Source: Thiocapsa rosea (lineage in GTDB: Bacteria > Pseudomonadota > Gammaproteobacteria > Chromatiales > Chromatiaceae). Taken from it: a stretch of DNA of 64,000 nucleotides. The stretch lies in the NCBI RefSeq assembly GCF_003634315.1, contig NZ_RBXL01000001.1, positions 2,212,501-2,276,500 on the forward strand. Reading direction: 5' to 3'. Of this stretch, positions 1-11,870 are shown piece after piece; within the stretch, counting starts at the first letter, position 1, and the number at the start of each line of letters is the position of its first letter. A program made the position numbers and the translations under genes. Under the pieces are notes generated by a model. It had not been told where the DNA came from. It saw only the letters and a program-made list of their open reading frames with translations, and did not search any database.

Positions 1-2117
<2,117 letters not shown>

Positions 2118-2213
2118 ATAACACCCAAGCGCGTTGCGCCGGGTGTCGACACCTCGCACAGCAACGATCTCACCGAACAGGACGCGTCCCCGAGCGGGGC
2201 GCGACCGCCCGTT

Positions 2214-2333
2214 TTCCTGGCGGCCATAGAACACTGGAACCACCTGATCCCATCCCGAACTCAGACGTGAAACGGTGTCTCGCCGATGATAGTGTGGGGC
2301 CTCCCCATGCGAACGTAGGTCACCGCCAGGGCC
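2214..2333 (+). rRNA. rrf: 5S ribosomal RNA
   Basis: The sequence matches the 5S rRNA consensus, including CCTGGCGGCC at the 5' end, CCCGAACTCAGACGTGAAAC in the middle, and a 3' strand complementary to the 5' end. Its length of 120 nt equals that of E. coli. It lies about 100 nt after the 23S 3' end, the usual order in a bacterial rRNA operon. No tRNA gene is visible between 23S and 5S or after 5S. Confidence 0.97.
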
Positions 2334-2341
2334 TTACCCCG

Positions 2342-2371
2342 AAACCCCCGTCCCACGACGGGGGTTTTTTT
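2342..2371 (+). terminator. rRNA operon intrinsic terminator
   Basis: A perfect hairpin (AAACCCCCGTC / GACGGGGGTTT, loop CCAC) is followed immediately by a T run. It lies nine bases after the 5S gene, so it is the expected Rho-independent end of the rrn transcript. Confidence 0.92.
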
Positions 2372-2373
2372 AT

Positions 2374-2470
2374 GCGCGCGGAAAAGTTTTTGGATAGGAT
2401 CGGCCGCGGCAGACTTGACGAGCGCTGGAGCTAGCGCGGTTTAAACTGCGTCGAGAGCGAGATGCTCATG
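2374..2470. repeat. degenerate copy of the TAAACCGCG palindromic element
   Basis: This segment resembles the element at 56182-56374 (GGATCGGCC, GGCAGACT and a GCGCGGTTTAAA junction). Its second part resembles the inner end of the 62199-62391 copy (TAAAC-GCGTC-GAGAGCGAGATGCTCA). The outer inverted ends have decayed. It fills the space between the rRNA terminator and the 3' end of the ftsW-like gene. Confidence 0.6.
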
Positions 2471-2560
2471 TTGATCCTCAATTCCATCCATCCGTTGCAG
2501 GACGATGATCAAGGCCCTGACCGGCAGCGCAGCGCGATCTCTCCGGCACCCTCAATAAAC

Positions 2561-3952
2561 TCACTCTGCCGCAGACCCTCGACTCCTCCGAGCCCCTTTC
2601 CCCGGAACCCCTTTTGTCTGCGTAGACATCCGATTCCTCGGCGGCGCTGCGGGTTGGCCGTCGGAGATGGCGAGGAGTATGCCTACCGCGATGAATCCAG
2701 TGATCAGACTACTTCCGCCGTGACTGATGAAGGGCAAGGGTAGGCCGGTGAGTGGTACGAACTTGGTGACGCCTCCGATATTGAGGAAGGTCTGGGTTGC
2801 GAGGACGGTCACGAGTCCGATACCGACCAAGCGCCCATCGGCGTCACGTGCTCGGGATGCGACCAGGAGGCTCCGGCCGAACAAGATCAGGAAGAAGACG
2901 ATCACGATCGTGCATCCCGCGAACCCCAATTCCTCGCCAATCACCGAATAGATGAAGTCGGATTGGGCAATAGGGGTATATTGCGGGCTTCCGCGCCCGA
3001 ATCCTTCTCCCCAGAGTCCCCCGGAGTACATTCCCGACAATCCCTGTAGGATCTGCCAGCTTCCTCCCGTGGGGTCACGGAAGGGCTCGAGCCAAGCGGT
3101 CACGCGGCGTTCGCCGTGGGGCAGAACCTTTAAGACAGCTCCGGCGAGTGCGACTGCGCCGATTCCACCGAAAAACAGATAGCCCGCGCGCCCCGTTCCG
3201 ACGAAGAGCATCGTCAGCATGGCGATGCTCAGAATGATGAAGAGCCCGAGATCGCGTTGGACGACCAAAAGGCCGGCCAGCACCAACCAGAAACCGGCAA
3301 GCGGCAGCAAGGCACGCCATGGCGGCAGCGGCAAACCCTTTCCCCATGCGCCGAGGGATTTCGCGTTGCGCGCGACAAAGCCCGCTACGAAAAGCACGAT
3401 CGTCACCTTTAGGATCTCGCTCGGCGTGACCAGACCGGCAGCATAGACGCCGCCGCGAAAGCGCTGGCCGAACATCAGCAAGACGGCCAGAAGCCCGAGC
3501 GAGAGCACGGCCCAGACCCAGATCCAATGCCCCTGCGCGAGCATCTGATAACGACCGCGCATGAGGACGATAGCGATTGCTCCCATCAAGATCAGTCCAA
3601 TCGGAAAGAGGAGCAGATTGAGCGAGATCGTTCCCTCGGTTTCGAAGGACCCCATCCGGTATTGGGCAAGCATCCCGAATCCAGACAGAAAGGCGACGGC
3701 GACTAGGATAAGCTGGTCACCCCTGAATCGAGCCGCCACCAGGAGCAGATGCAGCGTCAGCAGCGAAAGGGCGTAGAGCCCGAGCGGCAGGAGGTCGAGT
3801 CCGTCGATCACGCCGCCGCCGACGTGCGTCGAGCCCCAGAGCATGACGAATCCAAGCGCGATACAGACGACGCACCAGGCCAAGAGCGCGCGCTCGGGCG
3901 CGCGTAGATCCCAGGCGTCCGCGATGTCGATCGGTCCGTTCGCCCGACTCAC
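2561..3952 (-). CDS. FtsW/RodA/SpoVE family peptidoglycan glycosyltransferase
   Basis: A multi-pass membrane protein of 463 residues of the SEDS family, which polymerises lipid II into glycan strands. Many hydrophobic segments are visible. The C-terminal half has the family signatures GEELGFAG and LPLPFISHGGSSL. The start is a GTG overlapping the stop of the upstream penicillin-binding protein (GTGA), which favours it over longer in-frame starts inside that gene. The overlap indicates translational coupling with its transpeptidase partner, the usual functional pairing of SEDS proteins and class B PBPs. Whether it acts in division, elongation or a specialised process cannot be told from sequence alone. 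The normal essential pair would usually lie in dcw or mrd clusters, so this may be an accessory pair. Confidence 0.9.
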   Translation of the reverse strand: MSRANGPIDIADAWDLRAPERALLAWCVVCIALGFVMLWGSTHVGGGVIDGLDLLPLGLYALSLLTLHLLLVAARFRGDQLILVAVAFLSGFGMLAQYRMGSFETEGTISLNLLLFPIGLILMGAIAIVLMRGRYQMLAQGHWIWVWAVLSLGLLAVLLMFGQRFRGGVYAAGLVTPSEILKVTIVLFVAGFVARNAKSLGAWGKGLPLPPWRALLPLAGFWLVLAGLLVVQRDLGLFIILSIAMLTMLFVGTGRAGYLFFGGIGAVALAGAVLKVLPHGERRVTAWLEPFRDPTGGSWQILQGLSGMYSGGLWGEGFGRGSPQYTPIAQSDFIYSVIGEELGFAGCTIVIVFFLILFGRSLLVASRARDADGRLVGIGLVTVLATQTFLNIGGVTKFVPLTGLPLPFISHGGSSLITGFIAVGILLAISDGQPAAPPRNRMSTQTKGVPGKGARRSRGSAAE

Positions 3953-5529
3953 TCGATCAACCCCAAATCGACCGCCCGCAACAGGAGATCCCGTGCAATC
4001 GGCGCAGCAGTTGCGGATCCATAGCCTCCATGCTCGACCAACACGGCCACCGCAAGCTGAGGCCGATGGGCGGGTGCAAAGCCCACAAACCAGCTGTGCG
4101 ATGCGCCGTGCGGGTTCTCGGCGGTGCCGGTTTTTCCCGCGATCGCGAGTCGAGGGGTATCGATCCCGCGACCGGTCCCGCTGATCACCACCTGTCGCAG
4201 CATGACCGATATGCGTTCGGCAACCGACGTGCTCATGAAATAGGCCAAAGGCGCGGGTTCGTCCGTCTCGATCAACCGCGGTCTGACGGCGAGGCCCCGG
4301 TTGCCGACCGCGGAGGCAATGAGCGCCATGTGTGCCGGTGTCACGAGGGCGGCGCCCTGACCGATCGACATCTGGGCGAGTCCATACTGGTCGGAGGGAT
4401 CGAGTCGCCGGATCTCGCCCGTGCGCATCGACCAGGCGCCGTAGGGCGTCTCGTGCAGGACAATCCGGCGATTGAGCTGCATCCGCTCGGTCATGGCATA
4501 AAAGGCGTCGTGGCCGTAACGCACGCCGAGCTGCGCGAAAAAGACGTTTGAGGATCGGGCGAACGCTGTGCCGAGATCGATGCGCCCGTGACCCGCCCAA
4601 GTCGAGCCGCTTTTCCTGGCCGTATAGTAGTCATGGTCTCGGATCTTTCGATAGCGCGTTGAGGTCGTGAAGCCGTCCGCAGGACATTCGAGCGTCCCGG
4701 AGAAACCCTTCTCCAGCGCTAAGGCGGCCAGCAGGATCTTGAAGCTCGAGCCCGGTGGATAGAGACCCTGAGTGGCGCGGTTCAACAAGGCTGCGCTTGG
4801 GCCGGAATCCTGGAAGAGCGCCGGTGTGATCCGGTTCGGATCGTAGGAGGGGGCGCTGACGAGCGTGCGGATTGCCCCGTTGTCGGGCTGCAAAAGCACG
4901 ATCGCCCCCTTCTTTCCCTCGAGGAGACCGAAGGCCGTTCGCTGGAGCTCGGCATCGAGCGTGAGTGTCAGGTCTTGTCCGCGCGGGCGCTTGTCCTGCG
5001 TCACGAGCTGGCGACCGAGCTTCCGCCAGTCGCCGAGTCCATCCGGCGCTCCGCCGTTGAGTCGCACGTTCGCCACCGACTCCATCCCCGAAGCCCCGAA
5101 CCAGGGGTGGCTATATCCCACCACATGCGCGAAGGCAGGCCCGTCGGGATAGAGGCGATACACCTGCCCGAGAATCTCCTCGCTGTAGGCGAGTACCTCG
5201 CCGCGATGATCGAGGATCCGCCCGCGCATGATCCGATGGGCCGGGTTCAGCTCACGCCTGTCGTGAAGCTGCATAAAGGCGATGAATTGCGGGCGAGAGG
5301 CGCCGATCAGCTGCCATGTCGCTTGATAGACCAGGATCCCTGTGAACAGGAGCGCCAAGAGCACGATCGGAACCCGCGCGGACCATTTGGCGCGCGGCAG
5401 ATGTCGCAGCTCGGTGGCCTGGCGGGCGTTGAAGATCGACCGGAGCAGATAGGCAGCAGTAAAAAAGAAGCCGACATGCAGCGCCACGCGAATGAGCGGC
5501 CAGAGCTCCGGGTCCAGGGAATACGTCAT
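3949..5529 (-). CDS. penicillin-binding protein, class B transpeptidase
   Basis: 526 residues, with two hydrophobic segments in the first 70 residues, consistent with a membrane anchor. The transpeptidase domain contains all three active-site motifs: SxxK in PPGSSFKI near residue 260, SxN in ARSSN near 326, and KTGTAE near 466. It crosslinks peptidoglycan stems in the periplasm. It overlaps the downstream SEDS glycosyltransferase by four bases, so the two probably form a synthase complex. It resembles the PbpA/FtsI class more than a bifunctional class A enzyme, because no glycosyltransferase domain is present. It lies 36 bases after menC on the same strand. Confidence 0.92.
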   Translation of the reverse strand: MTYSLDPELWPLIRVALHVGFFFTAAYLLRSIFNARQATELRHLPRAKWSARVPIVLLALLFTGILVYQATWQLIGASRPQFIAFMQLHDRRELNPAHRIMRGRILDHRGEVLAYSEEILGQVYRLYPDGPAFAHVVGYSHPWFGASGMESVANVRLNGGAPDGLGDWRKLGRQLVTQDKRPRGQDLTLTLDAELQRTAFGLLEGKKGAIVLLQPDNGAIRTLVSAPSYDPNRITPALFQDSGPSAALLNRATQGLYPPGSSFKILLAALALEKGFSGTLECPADGFTTSTRYRKIRDHDYYTARKSGSTWAGHGRIDLGTAFARSSNVFFAQLGVRYGHDAFYAMTERMQLNRRIVLHETPYGAWSMRTGEIRRLDPSDQYGLAQMSIGQGAALVTPAHMALIASAVGNRGLAVRPRLIETDEPAPLAYFMSTSVAERISVMLRQVVISGTGRGIDTPRLAIAGKTGTAENPHGASHSWFVGFAPAHRPQLAVAVLVEHGGYGSATAAPIARDLLLRAVDLGLIE

Positions 5530-5565
5530 GCGGGCACGTCGATCGAAACCTTCTCGGGCTCTGTC

Positions 5566-6645
5566 TTACTCAGGGTTCGGTGGCGGGTCCGCATGCGGTT
5601 TGAATCCGGAGCCAGGTTGGTCGGAGAGCAATAGATATGCGCCGTTCAAGCGCGGCGGGACCCCGAGATCCTCGGCCAGCCAGTCCGCGGTGGCGAGTCC
5701 GTGGGGGAGCCTACTGCCCGTGGCCGCGGCCAGTTGAGCGGTCGGCCAGAGTCCGGCCGCGCTCTCGACGACACTGGTGACCACGACCTCGACGCCGGCA
5801 GTGGCGGCACGTCGCGATAGGTCGAGCGCGGATCGAAGCCCGCCGACAACAGCGGGCTTGATGACGATGCGCCTCACACCCAGCCCGCCGAGATCCACAT
5901 CGGCAGCCCGACCCGCCAGGCTTTCGTCCCGGGCCAGCGGAAAGCCTGCTCGCTCCTGAAGCGCGCGAAGGCGGCTCGGGTCGGGGATGCGCAGCGGTTC
6001 CTCCAGCGATTCGATCGGTAGCTCCGAGAGCCCATCGAGGATGCGGCACGCCTCGTCATCGTCCCAAGCCCCGTTGGCATCGAGCCGAAGGCGCATGCCG
6101 GTTGGCACGAAGCGAGCAAGCGCCGTCAGTCGGGCGATCTCCGAGGTCGAATCCTCGACGCCCACCTTAATCTTCACCACTCTGAAACCCGCCTCTGCCG
6201 CCTGTTGAAGATCAGCCGCCGTCAGGGTCGCGAGTGCGCCGAGGATCCCGTTGACCGGAACCTCGTTTGAAGCATCGCGGGCCAGCAACCGGCGCAGGGG
6301 AACCCCTTCTACTTGGCTCAGGAGGTCGAGCAAGGCGCATTCGAGCGCGAAGCGCGCGGCCGGCGTCACGGCGAATCGATCGTCCAGAATCTGCAGGAAC
6401 TCCCCCACCGATCTGCCCGACGCGCAGGCTTGGGCAGCCGACAATGCGGATTTCGCCGATTCGTGATCCTCCGTTCCCGCCGCCGGAATCGGCGCACAAT
6501 CTCCGAAACCGACCGCCCCATCCGTCTCCGCGCAGACCAGCCAGCCGCGTCGTCGTTGAAATCCGCCGCGCGCACTGTGCCAGTCGCGACGCAGCGGAAG
6601 ATCATACGGACGGATCCGAAGTCGATCGATCCGCAGATGATCCAT
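5566..6645 (-). CDS. menC: o-succinylbenzoate synthase
   Basis: 359 residues of the enolase superfamily. The enzyme dehydrates SHCHC to o-succinylbenzoate in menaquinone synthesis. Expected elements are visible in order: the KIKVG lysine motif near residue 158, DANGAW and SLEEPL metal-ligand segments, DESL, and the KPAVVGG lysine segment. It lies in the same orientation as menF, menD, menB and menA but is separated from menA by about 180 bases holding a palindromic element. It may therefore have its own promoter. Annotation as MenC rather than a dipeptide epimerase rests largely on the operon context. Confidence 0.9.
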   Translation of the reverse strand: MDHLRIDRLRIRPYDLPLRRDWHSARGGFQRRRGWLVCAETDGAVGFGDCAPIPAAGTEDHESAKSALSAAQACASGRSVGEFLQILDDRFAVTPAARFALECALLDLLSQVEGVPLRRLLARDASNEVPVNGILGALATLTAADLQQAAEAGFRVVKIKVGVEDSTSEIARLTALARFVPTGMRLRLDANGAWDDDEACRILDGLSELPIESLEEPLRIPDPSRLRALQERAGFPLARDESLAGRAADVDLGGLGVRRIVIKPAVVGGLRSALDLSRRAATAGVEVVVTSVVESAAGLWPTAQLAAATGSRLPHGLATADWLAEDLGVPPRLNGAYLLLSDQPGSGFKPHADPPPNPE

Positions 6646-6746
6646 TACCCTAAAGCGCGTCCGGAGTGAAATGCGTCATTTACATTTGTGTCGGTTTCAA
6701 GGGTTATTCCGACCTACTTGGAGAGGCGGTTCGCAATTCGATAGTC

Positions 6747-6832
6747 TAAACCGCGCCAGCTCCGACAGTTGTCGGAGCTGGCGCGGTCAAACCAATCCAA
6801 CAAACGACCTATACCTCACCGGGCGCGGTTTA
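6747..6832 (-). repeat. TAAACCGCG element, 86-bp form (module A)
   Basis: It is bounded by TAAACCGCG and CGCGGTTTA and carries the internal perfect palindrome GCGCCAGCTCCGAC / GTCGGAGCTGGCGC. It is inverted relative to the copies at 14436 and 51380. Its right edge supplies the TAA stop codon of menA. A transcript of this segment would form a strong hairpin, but no T run follows. Confidence 0.88.
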
Positions 6833-7777
6833 GATCCGGCTCAGACCGAATCCGACGAGGAGCAAGATCGTCACGGCCGCCTGAAAGAGCCCCGTTTGTC
6901 CCAAAAGTGGATTGATCTGCTTGCCGGTGGCGCCGCGAACGAGCTTGAGGGTCAGAAGACCGCCGAGCGGGACGGCCGCCAGCAGAGGCCATGCGATGGC
7001 CGGGCCGAAGGTGAAAACGAGGATCGCGATCGATGCCAGCAGCAACAGGCCGTAAAGAACACGCCCATGCGGTCGGCTCAGGTAGTGGCATAGTGTGCGC
7101 CGTCCAGCGATGCGGTCGGTCTCGAGATCCCGGTAGTTGTTCAGCAGCAAGACAGCAGCAGCCGGCAGACCCAGGGCGATGCCGACCATGAGTGCCGGCC
7201 AATCGAAGCTCAAGGTCTGCAGGTAATAGGTCCCGCCCACGGCCGCGAGGCCGAAGAACAGCAGCACATAGAGTTCGCCGAACGGGCCGTAGGCGATCGG
7301 ACGCGGTCCGCCGGTGTAGGCGTAGCCCGCGACCAGGGAGGCGACCCCGATGGCGAGGATCGGCCAGCCGCCGCGCACGACCAAGGCCAGCCCGATGACG
7401 AAGGCGAGCCCGAACGCCAGGTGTGCCGCCCGCTTGACCTGCTCGACGCTGAACCAGCCCTGCGCCGTCGCCCTCGGCGGTCCGAGACGATCGGCGGTGT
7501 CCGTCCCCCGCTCATAGTCGGAGGCATCGTTGTGCAGGTTGGTGCCGATCTGGATCGACACCGCCGCGATCAACGTGAGCAAGGCCGTGACGGCGGCAAG
7601 CGCTCCGGTCTGAAAGACGGCCAGCCCGATCCCCGCCACGACCGGGGCCACTGCAAGGACCAATGTCTTCGGGCGCGCCGCCGCGATCCAGAGCGCGAGA
7701 TTCGATCCGGAGCCCGACACGTCAGGGACGCCGCGGGAACTTGCCGAAATCGGGTTCGCGTTTTTCGAGGAAGGCAT
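6830..7777 (-). CDS. menA: 1,4-dihydroxy-2-naphthoate polyprenyltransferase
   Basis: A UbiA-family integral membrane prenyltransferase of about 315 residues that attaches the isoprenoid tail in menaquinone synthesis. The first Asp-rich motif is in [14 protein letters not shown] and the second in [16 protein letters not shown]; both bind prenyl diphosphate through Mg2+. Seven to nine hydrophobic segments follow. The chosen ATG is preceded by AGGAAGGA and overlaps the end of menB by 56 bases. A GTG one base after the menB stop (start 7720) is the alternative and would give 296 residues. The stop codon lies in a palindromic repeat. Confidence 0.93.
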   Translation of the reverse strand: MPSSKNANPISASSRGVPDVSGSGSNLALWIAAARPKTLVLAVAPVVAGIGLAVFQTGALAAVTALLTLIAAVSIQIGTNLHNDASDYERGTDTADRLGPPRATAQGWFSVEQVKRAAHLAFGLAFVIGLALVVRGGWPILAIGVASLVAGYAYTGGPRPIAYGPFGELYVLLFFGLAAVGGTYYLQTLSFDWPALMVGIALGLPAAAVLLLNNYRDLETDRIAGRRTLCHYLSRPHGRVLYGLLLLASIAILVFTFGPAIAWPLLAAVPLGGLLTLKLVRGATGKQINPLLGQTGLFQAAVTILLLVGFGLSRI

Positions 7778-8597
7778 CGCGTCCTTCCTGTCCCTCGGCC
7801 GTGGTGTAGAAGAGCGCGGTGGCATTCCCGGCCAGCTCCTGGATGCCGGCCAGTCCGTCCGTCTCCGCGTTGAAGGACGCCTTGAGTACACGCAGCGCGG
7901 TCGGGGAGAGCCGGTTCATCTCACGGCACCAATCGAGCGTGACGGACTCCAGCTCGCGCAGCGGCACGACGGTGTTCACGAGCCCCATCGCGAGCGCCTC
8001 CTGCGCATCGTACTGACGGCACAGGAACCAGATCTCCTTGGCTTTTTTGAGACCCACGGTCCTTGCCATGAGTCCGGCCCCGAAACCGCCGTCGAAGCTG
8101 CCGACACGCGGCCCGGTTTGGCCGAAGCGCGCATTGTCGGCGGCGATCGTCAGATCGCAGATCAGGTGCAGTACATGCCCCCCGCCGATTGCGTAGCCCG
8201 CGACCATGGCCACGACCGGTTTGGGGAGCGTGCGGATCTGGCGCTGCAGCTCGAGCACGTTCAGGTGCTCAACCCCGGCCTCGTCGCGATACCCCTCGTC
8301 GCCGCGGATGCGCTGGTCGCCGCCCGAGCAGAAGGCCAGATCGCCCGCGCCGGTGAGGATGATGACGCCGACACGCGGGTCGAGATGTGCGCGACGGAAG
8401 GCGTCGATCAGCTCGCGCACCGTCTGCGGCCGAAAGGCGTTGCGCACCTCGGGCCGGTTGATGGTGATCTTCGCGATCTGCTCCGCCTGCTGGTAGAGGA
8501 TATCGTTGTAGAGGTCGCCGGTGGGCGTCTCCCAAACGACGGGGCTCGGTCCCTGGCTTTCGATTTGACCGGCCTGCTGACTAGACGCTGACGACAC
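7722..8597 (-). CDS. menB: 1,4-dihydroxy-2-naphthoyl-CoA synthase
   Basis: 291 residues of the crotonase fold. The enzyme cyclises o-succinylbenzoyl-CoA. Typical segments include the [11 protein letters not shown] oxyanion region, [11 protein letters not shown], the bicarbonate-site region [14 protein letters not shown] and the C-terminal [10 protein letters not shown]. The N-terminal 25 residues are Ser/Gln-rich and poorly conserved, so a later start is possible. It lies nine bases after menD and overlaps menA. The required CoA ligase MenE is not encoded nearby. Confidence 0.95.
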   Translation of the reverse strand: MSSASSQQAGQIESQGPSPVVWETPTGDLYNDILYQQAEQIAKITINRPEVRNAFRPQTVRELIDAFRRAHLDPRVGVIILTGAGDLAFCSGGDQRIRGDEGYRDEAGVEHLNVLELQRQIRTLPKPVVAMVAGYAIGGGHVLHLICDLTIAADNARFGQTGPRVGSFDGGFGAGLMARTVGLKKAKEIWFLCRQYDAQEALAMGLVNTVVPLRELESVTLDWCREMNRLSPTALRVLKASFNAETDGLAGIQELAGNATALFYTTAEGQEGRDAFLEKREPDFGKFPRRP

Positions 8598-8606
8598 CTT
8601 GGGACC

Positions 8607-10397
8607 TCATTCACTCTCGATGATGGATTGCTCGCGAACGCCGTTCCAGAACGCGCGGTGCGTGCGGAGGCTCAGATCCGCATCCAGACGGACCTCGATG
8701 AGTCCGGCCGGCTCTCCGCGCATTCCGGCGTCGATCGCCTCGGCCCAGGCTTGCGCGAAGCCCGCGGCGTCGTCGACCGATCGATGCGCGAGCCCGAAGG
8801 CCCGCGCGAGGGCATCCGGCTGCACGCGCTGCGGCGTTCGCCAAAGCGGCTCGAACCCCGCCAGTCCGCGCTGCGGCAGAAAGTCGAAGATACGGCCGCC
8901 GCCATTATTCAAGACAATGCACGGGCGGTCGAGCCTCTCCATCAGCAACAGGCCGCTGAGGTCGTGGATGAAGGACAGATCGCCCAAGAGTCCGGTGACG
9001 CCGCGCGTCGGCTCCGTCCGGCCCGCGTTCAAACCGGCCAGTGTCGAGCTCTGTCCGTCGATCCCGCTGGCGCCGCGATGGCCGAAGACCCGCAGCGGCG
9101 TCTCCGACTGCCCCGACCAGGTGTCGAGCTGACGGATCGGCAGCGAGTTGGCGCAGAAGAGGCCGTCCCCCGCGGGGAGACCTTCCAGCAGACCGGCGAT
9201 GAGATGGCCCTCGCACCAGGGCGAGTGCTCCAGGAAGGCGTGGGCGAGCCGGTCGAGCGTCTGCTCCGCGTCGGTCCAGCGCCGGATCCAGAGCCCGTGC
9301 GCGTCGCGGTCGATACGCGTCTGCAACAGCCGGCAAAACGCGGTCGGATCGGCGGCGATCCGGACAATGACGTCATGAGTCGGGTCCGACCAGCGCTCGG
9401 ACGCATCGACCAGGATCGACGGGATGTCCTCGAGCCAACCTGAAAGCGTCTTTGAGACCGGAGTCCCGCCGAATCGGATGACCCAGTCCGGTCTCAAGGC
9501 CGCCGCTGCCTCGGGGTTGCGCAGGAGGCTGTCGTAGCGCGTGATCCGAGCGGTCGGCGCCGGGCGGAAGCGAAGGCCGGACAGCGGGTCGGCCAAGACC
9601 GGTGCGTCGAGCCGCTCGGCACAGGCGAAGATGGCCTCGGCCGCCGCGTCCGAGGGCGTCATCGGGCCGCAACAGATGATCCCGCGCCCGCCGCGGAGGG
9701 TCGTCAGCCCTTGCGGCCACTGCGGTGTGTCGAAGCAACGCACTTGATCCGACGCCGAGGAACGCGCCTCCGGTCCGTCGTGCGGGCCGGTCGCCGCCGA
9801 CTCGAAGGATCCGAGCGGCTCGGCCGTGCAGGATGGCCCCGGCACCAGTGGCTCGCGAAACGGCAGATTCAGATGCACGGGGCCGGGCCGCGGACCCCGA
9901 CTCACCAGCGCGGCGCGCAGCCCGAGTGCCCGTATTGCCTTGAGCGCGGCCGTGCCTTCTTCGGCCGGACCCGGATCGTGATACTCGCGTGTAAAGCCGC
10001 CGAAGAGACGCGTCTGATCGATCGTCTGGTTCGCACCCCAGCCACGCAGCTCGGGCGGGCGATCCGCCGAGAGCAGGATCAGCGGGACGCCGGATTCGGA
10101 GGATTCGATGACGGCCGGAAACCAATGGGCGAGGGCGCTGCCCGAGGTGCACACGAGCGCCACAGGCCGCGCCGATGCCTGCGCCAGTCCCAATGCGAAG
10201 AAGGCGGCGCTGCGCTCGTCGAGGATGGGCGTCAGCTCGATCGATGGTTGCCGTTGAGCTGCAAGAACGAGCGGCGTCGAGCGCGAGCCGGGCGAGAGCA
10301 CGACCCGACGCACACCACCGCGCACCAGGCCATCGAAGAGCGCCAGCGCCCAGCGTAGATTGCGACAACCCTGATCGGGCGTCTCGGTGTCGCTCAT
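8607..10397 (-). CDS. menD: SEPHCHC synthase (menaquinone biosynthesis protein MenD)
   Basis: 596 residues. This ThDP-dependent enzyme joins isochorismate and 2-oxoglutarate. The N-terminal domain has VLSPGSRSTPL, DERSAAFFALG and CTSGSALAHWFPAVIES. The C-terminal domain has GDLSFIHDLSGLL and LNNGGGRIF, the ThDP-binding part. The start ATG overlaps the menF stop (ATGA), which fixes it and rules out the longer reading frame extending into menF. Confidence 0.95.
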   Translation of the reverse strand: MSDTETPDQGCRNLRWALALFDGLVRGGVRRVVLSPGSRSTPLVLAAQRQPSIELTPILDERSAAFFALGLAQASARPVALVCTSGSALAHWFPAVIESSESGVPLILLSADRPPELRGWGANQTIDQTRLFGGFTREYHDPGPAEEGTAALKAIRALGLRAALVSRGPRPGPVHLNLPFREPLVPGPSCTAEPLGSFESAATGPHDGPEARSSASDQVRCFDTPQWPQGLTTLRGGRGIICCGPMTPSDAAAEAIFACAERLDAPVLADPLSGLRFRPAPTARITRYDSLLRNPEAAAALRPDWVIRFGGTPVSKTLSGWLEDIPSILVDASERWSDPTHDVIVRIAADPTAFCRLLQTRIDRDAHGLWIRRWTDAEQTLDRLAHAFLEHSPWCEGHLIAGLLEGLPAGDGLFCANSLPIRQLDTWSGQSETPLRVFGHRGASGIDGQSSTLAGLNAGRTEPTRGVTGLLGDLSFIHDLSGLLLMERLDRPCIVLNNGGGRIFDFLPQRGLAGFEPLWRTPQRVQPDALARAFGLAHRSVDDAAGFAQAWAEAIDAGMRGEPAGLIEVRLDADLSLRTHRAFWNGVREQSIIESE

Positions 10398-11782
10398 GCG
10401 AACTGGAGTGCCGTGGACATGGCCGCGAGCTTGTGCTCGGTCTCCTGCCACTCGGAGTCCGGATCGGAGCCCGCGACGATCCCCGCCCCGGCGTAGAGGT
10501 CCGCCGTGCTGTCGTGGATCTCGGCGCAGCGCAGCAGGACCCAGAGTTCGCCGGTGAGATCCGGCGCGATGATCCCGGCCGCACCGGTATACCAACCGCG
10601 TCGGATCGGCTCGGAGCGTTGCAGCCAGGCGCGTGCCAACTCGCAGGGGTGACCGTTGGTCGCCGGTGTGGGATGCAGCAGCTCGGCGAGCTGAAAGACG
10701 TCCATGCCGGGATCCAGCTCGGCGCGCACCAGGCTCCAGAGATGTTGCGCGTTGTTGAGCTGCATCACGCGAGGTCCGTCCGGCGGCTCGACGTGACGGC
10801 TGCAATGTCCGAGCGCATCGGTCACGGCATCGACCACGACCATATGCTCATGCAGGTTCTTGTGGCTGGTCCGCAATGCGCTCGTGAGCTCGGCATCGCG
10901 ATCGGCACTCGCGGCGCGGCAGACCGTCCCGGCGATCGCGTCCACCTCGATGCGGTCGTGCTGTTGGGTGAAGAGACGCTCGGGCGTGGCCGCGACGAAG
11001 CTGGTCGCGTGGCGGCGGATCGTCACCACCTGACAGGACGGAAAGAGATAGGCCAGCGCGGCGTTCAACCGGGTCAGATCGAAGCGCCGATGGCCCTTGA
11101 GCCTGAGTCGCCGACAGACGACGACCTTCTCCAGATGCGCCTGCTCGATCTGCTCGAGGGCGGACAAGACGAGATCCTGCCAACGTGCCGCATCCGGCTC
11201 CGTCGGCCCCTGATCGAGGCGTGCCGGTGTGAGTGGATCGAGTGCCGGCTGATTCAGCCGCGGGATGACCTGTTCCAAGCGGGCCTTCCAGCGCGCGAAG
11301 ACCTCCTCGCGTGCGACCGGCAGCGCGGTGGAGAGGATGACCGCCGCCTGACCGGCGCGCGAGGAGAGCGCAAGCTCCGGAAGCCAGAGCAGCGCGTTGG
11401 GCAAGGTGTCGGGTTCGGTCGGTGCGTCGGGCACGGGCGAGGACGCGAAGCCGAGCATCGCAAACCCCGCGAAGCCGGTCTCGTCCGGGTCAAGATGCTC
11501 CCAGTGCGCCGACACCCGCTTCGCATGCGTACGCAAGGTTTGGAGACGCGCCTCGCCCTGCGCGGTCCATTCGCCGGCGATCCCGTAGCCGGCCCGGACC
11601 TCGCCGCGATGATTGTGGGCGAATTGAAACTGCGGGCCGGGGATCTCGGGCGCGATCGCCAGGGCTTGAGGCAGCTCCAGGACAAGAGAGACGAATCCCT
11701 CCGAGCGCGTGATCGGGAGGCTGTCCATCGTCTCGGCGAGGCGCGCGAGGATCTGCTCGAGGGTCTTGAGCGGTGCAAGCAT
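10394..11782 (-). CDS. menF: isochorismate synthase
   Basis: About 462 residues of the chorismate-utilising enzyme family. It converts chorismate to isochorismate, the first committed step of menaquinone synthesis. Visible family segments are KVVVCRRLRL, ATPERLF, DAIAGTVCRA, HEHMVVVD, LWSLVRAEL, ELLHPTPATNGHP, RGWYTGAAG and GAGIVAGSDPDSEW. The ATG at 11782 fits the family N-terminus; an upstream ATG at 11827 would add 15 residues. It is translationally coupled to menD by ATGA. Isochorismate could also feed siderophores, but the men context makes menaquinone the likely product. Confidence 0.92.
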   Translation of the reverse strand: MLAPLKTLEQILARLAETMDSLPITRSEGFVSLVLELPQALAIAPEIPGPQFQFAHNHRGEVRAGYGIAGEWTAQGEARLQTLRTHAKRVSAHWEHLDPDETGFAGFAMLGFASSPVPDAPTEPDTLPNALLWLPELALSSRAGQAAVILSTALPVAREEVFARWKARLEQVIPRLNQPALDPLTPARLDQGPTEPDAARWQDLVLSALEQIEQAHLEKVVVCRRLRLKGHRRFDLTRLNAALAYLFPSCQVVTIRRHATSFVAATPERLFTQQHDRIEVDAIAGTVCRAASADRDAELTSALRTSHKNLHEHMVVVDAVTDALGHCSRHVEPPDGPRVMQLNNAQHLWSLVRAELDPGMDVFQLAELLHPTPATNGHPCELARAWLQRSEPIRRGWYTGAAGIIAPDLTGELWVLLRCAEIHDSTADLYAGAGIVAGSDPDSEWQETEHKLAAMSTALQFA

Positions 11783-11870
11783 GGGTGAGTTTGAGCAACC
11801 GGCGGTCTGGTGTCTCGGCCCCGGCATGGCGACACACGCCGCACCGGGACAAAAGGCATCCTCGAAAAGC

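Noticed and set aside
2374-2560. tRNA gene after the 5S rRNA
   Set aside because: No cloverleaf with T-loop GTTCRAATC is present; the sequence is a degenerate repeat.
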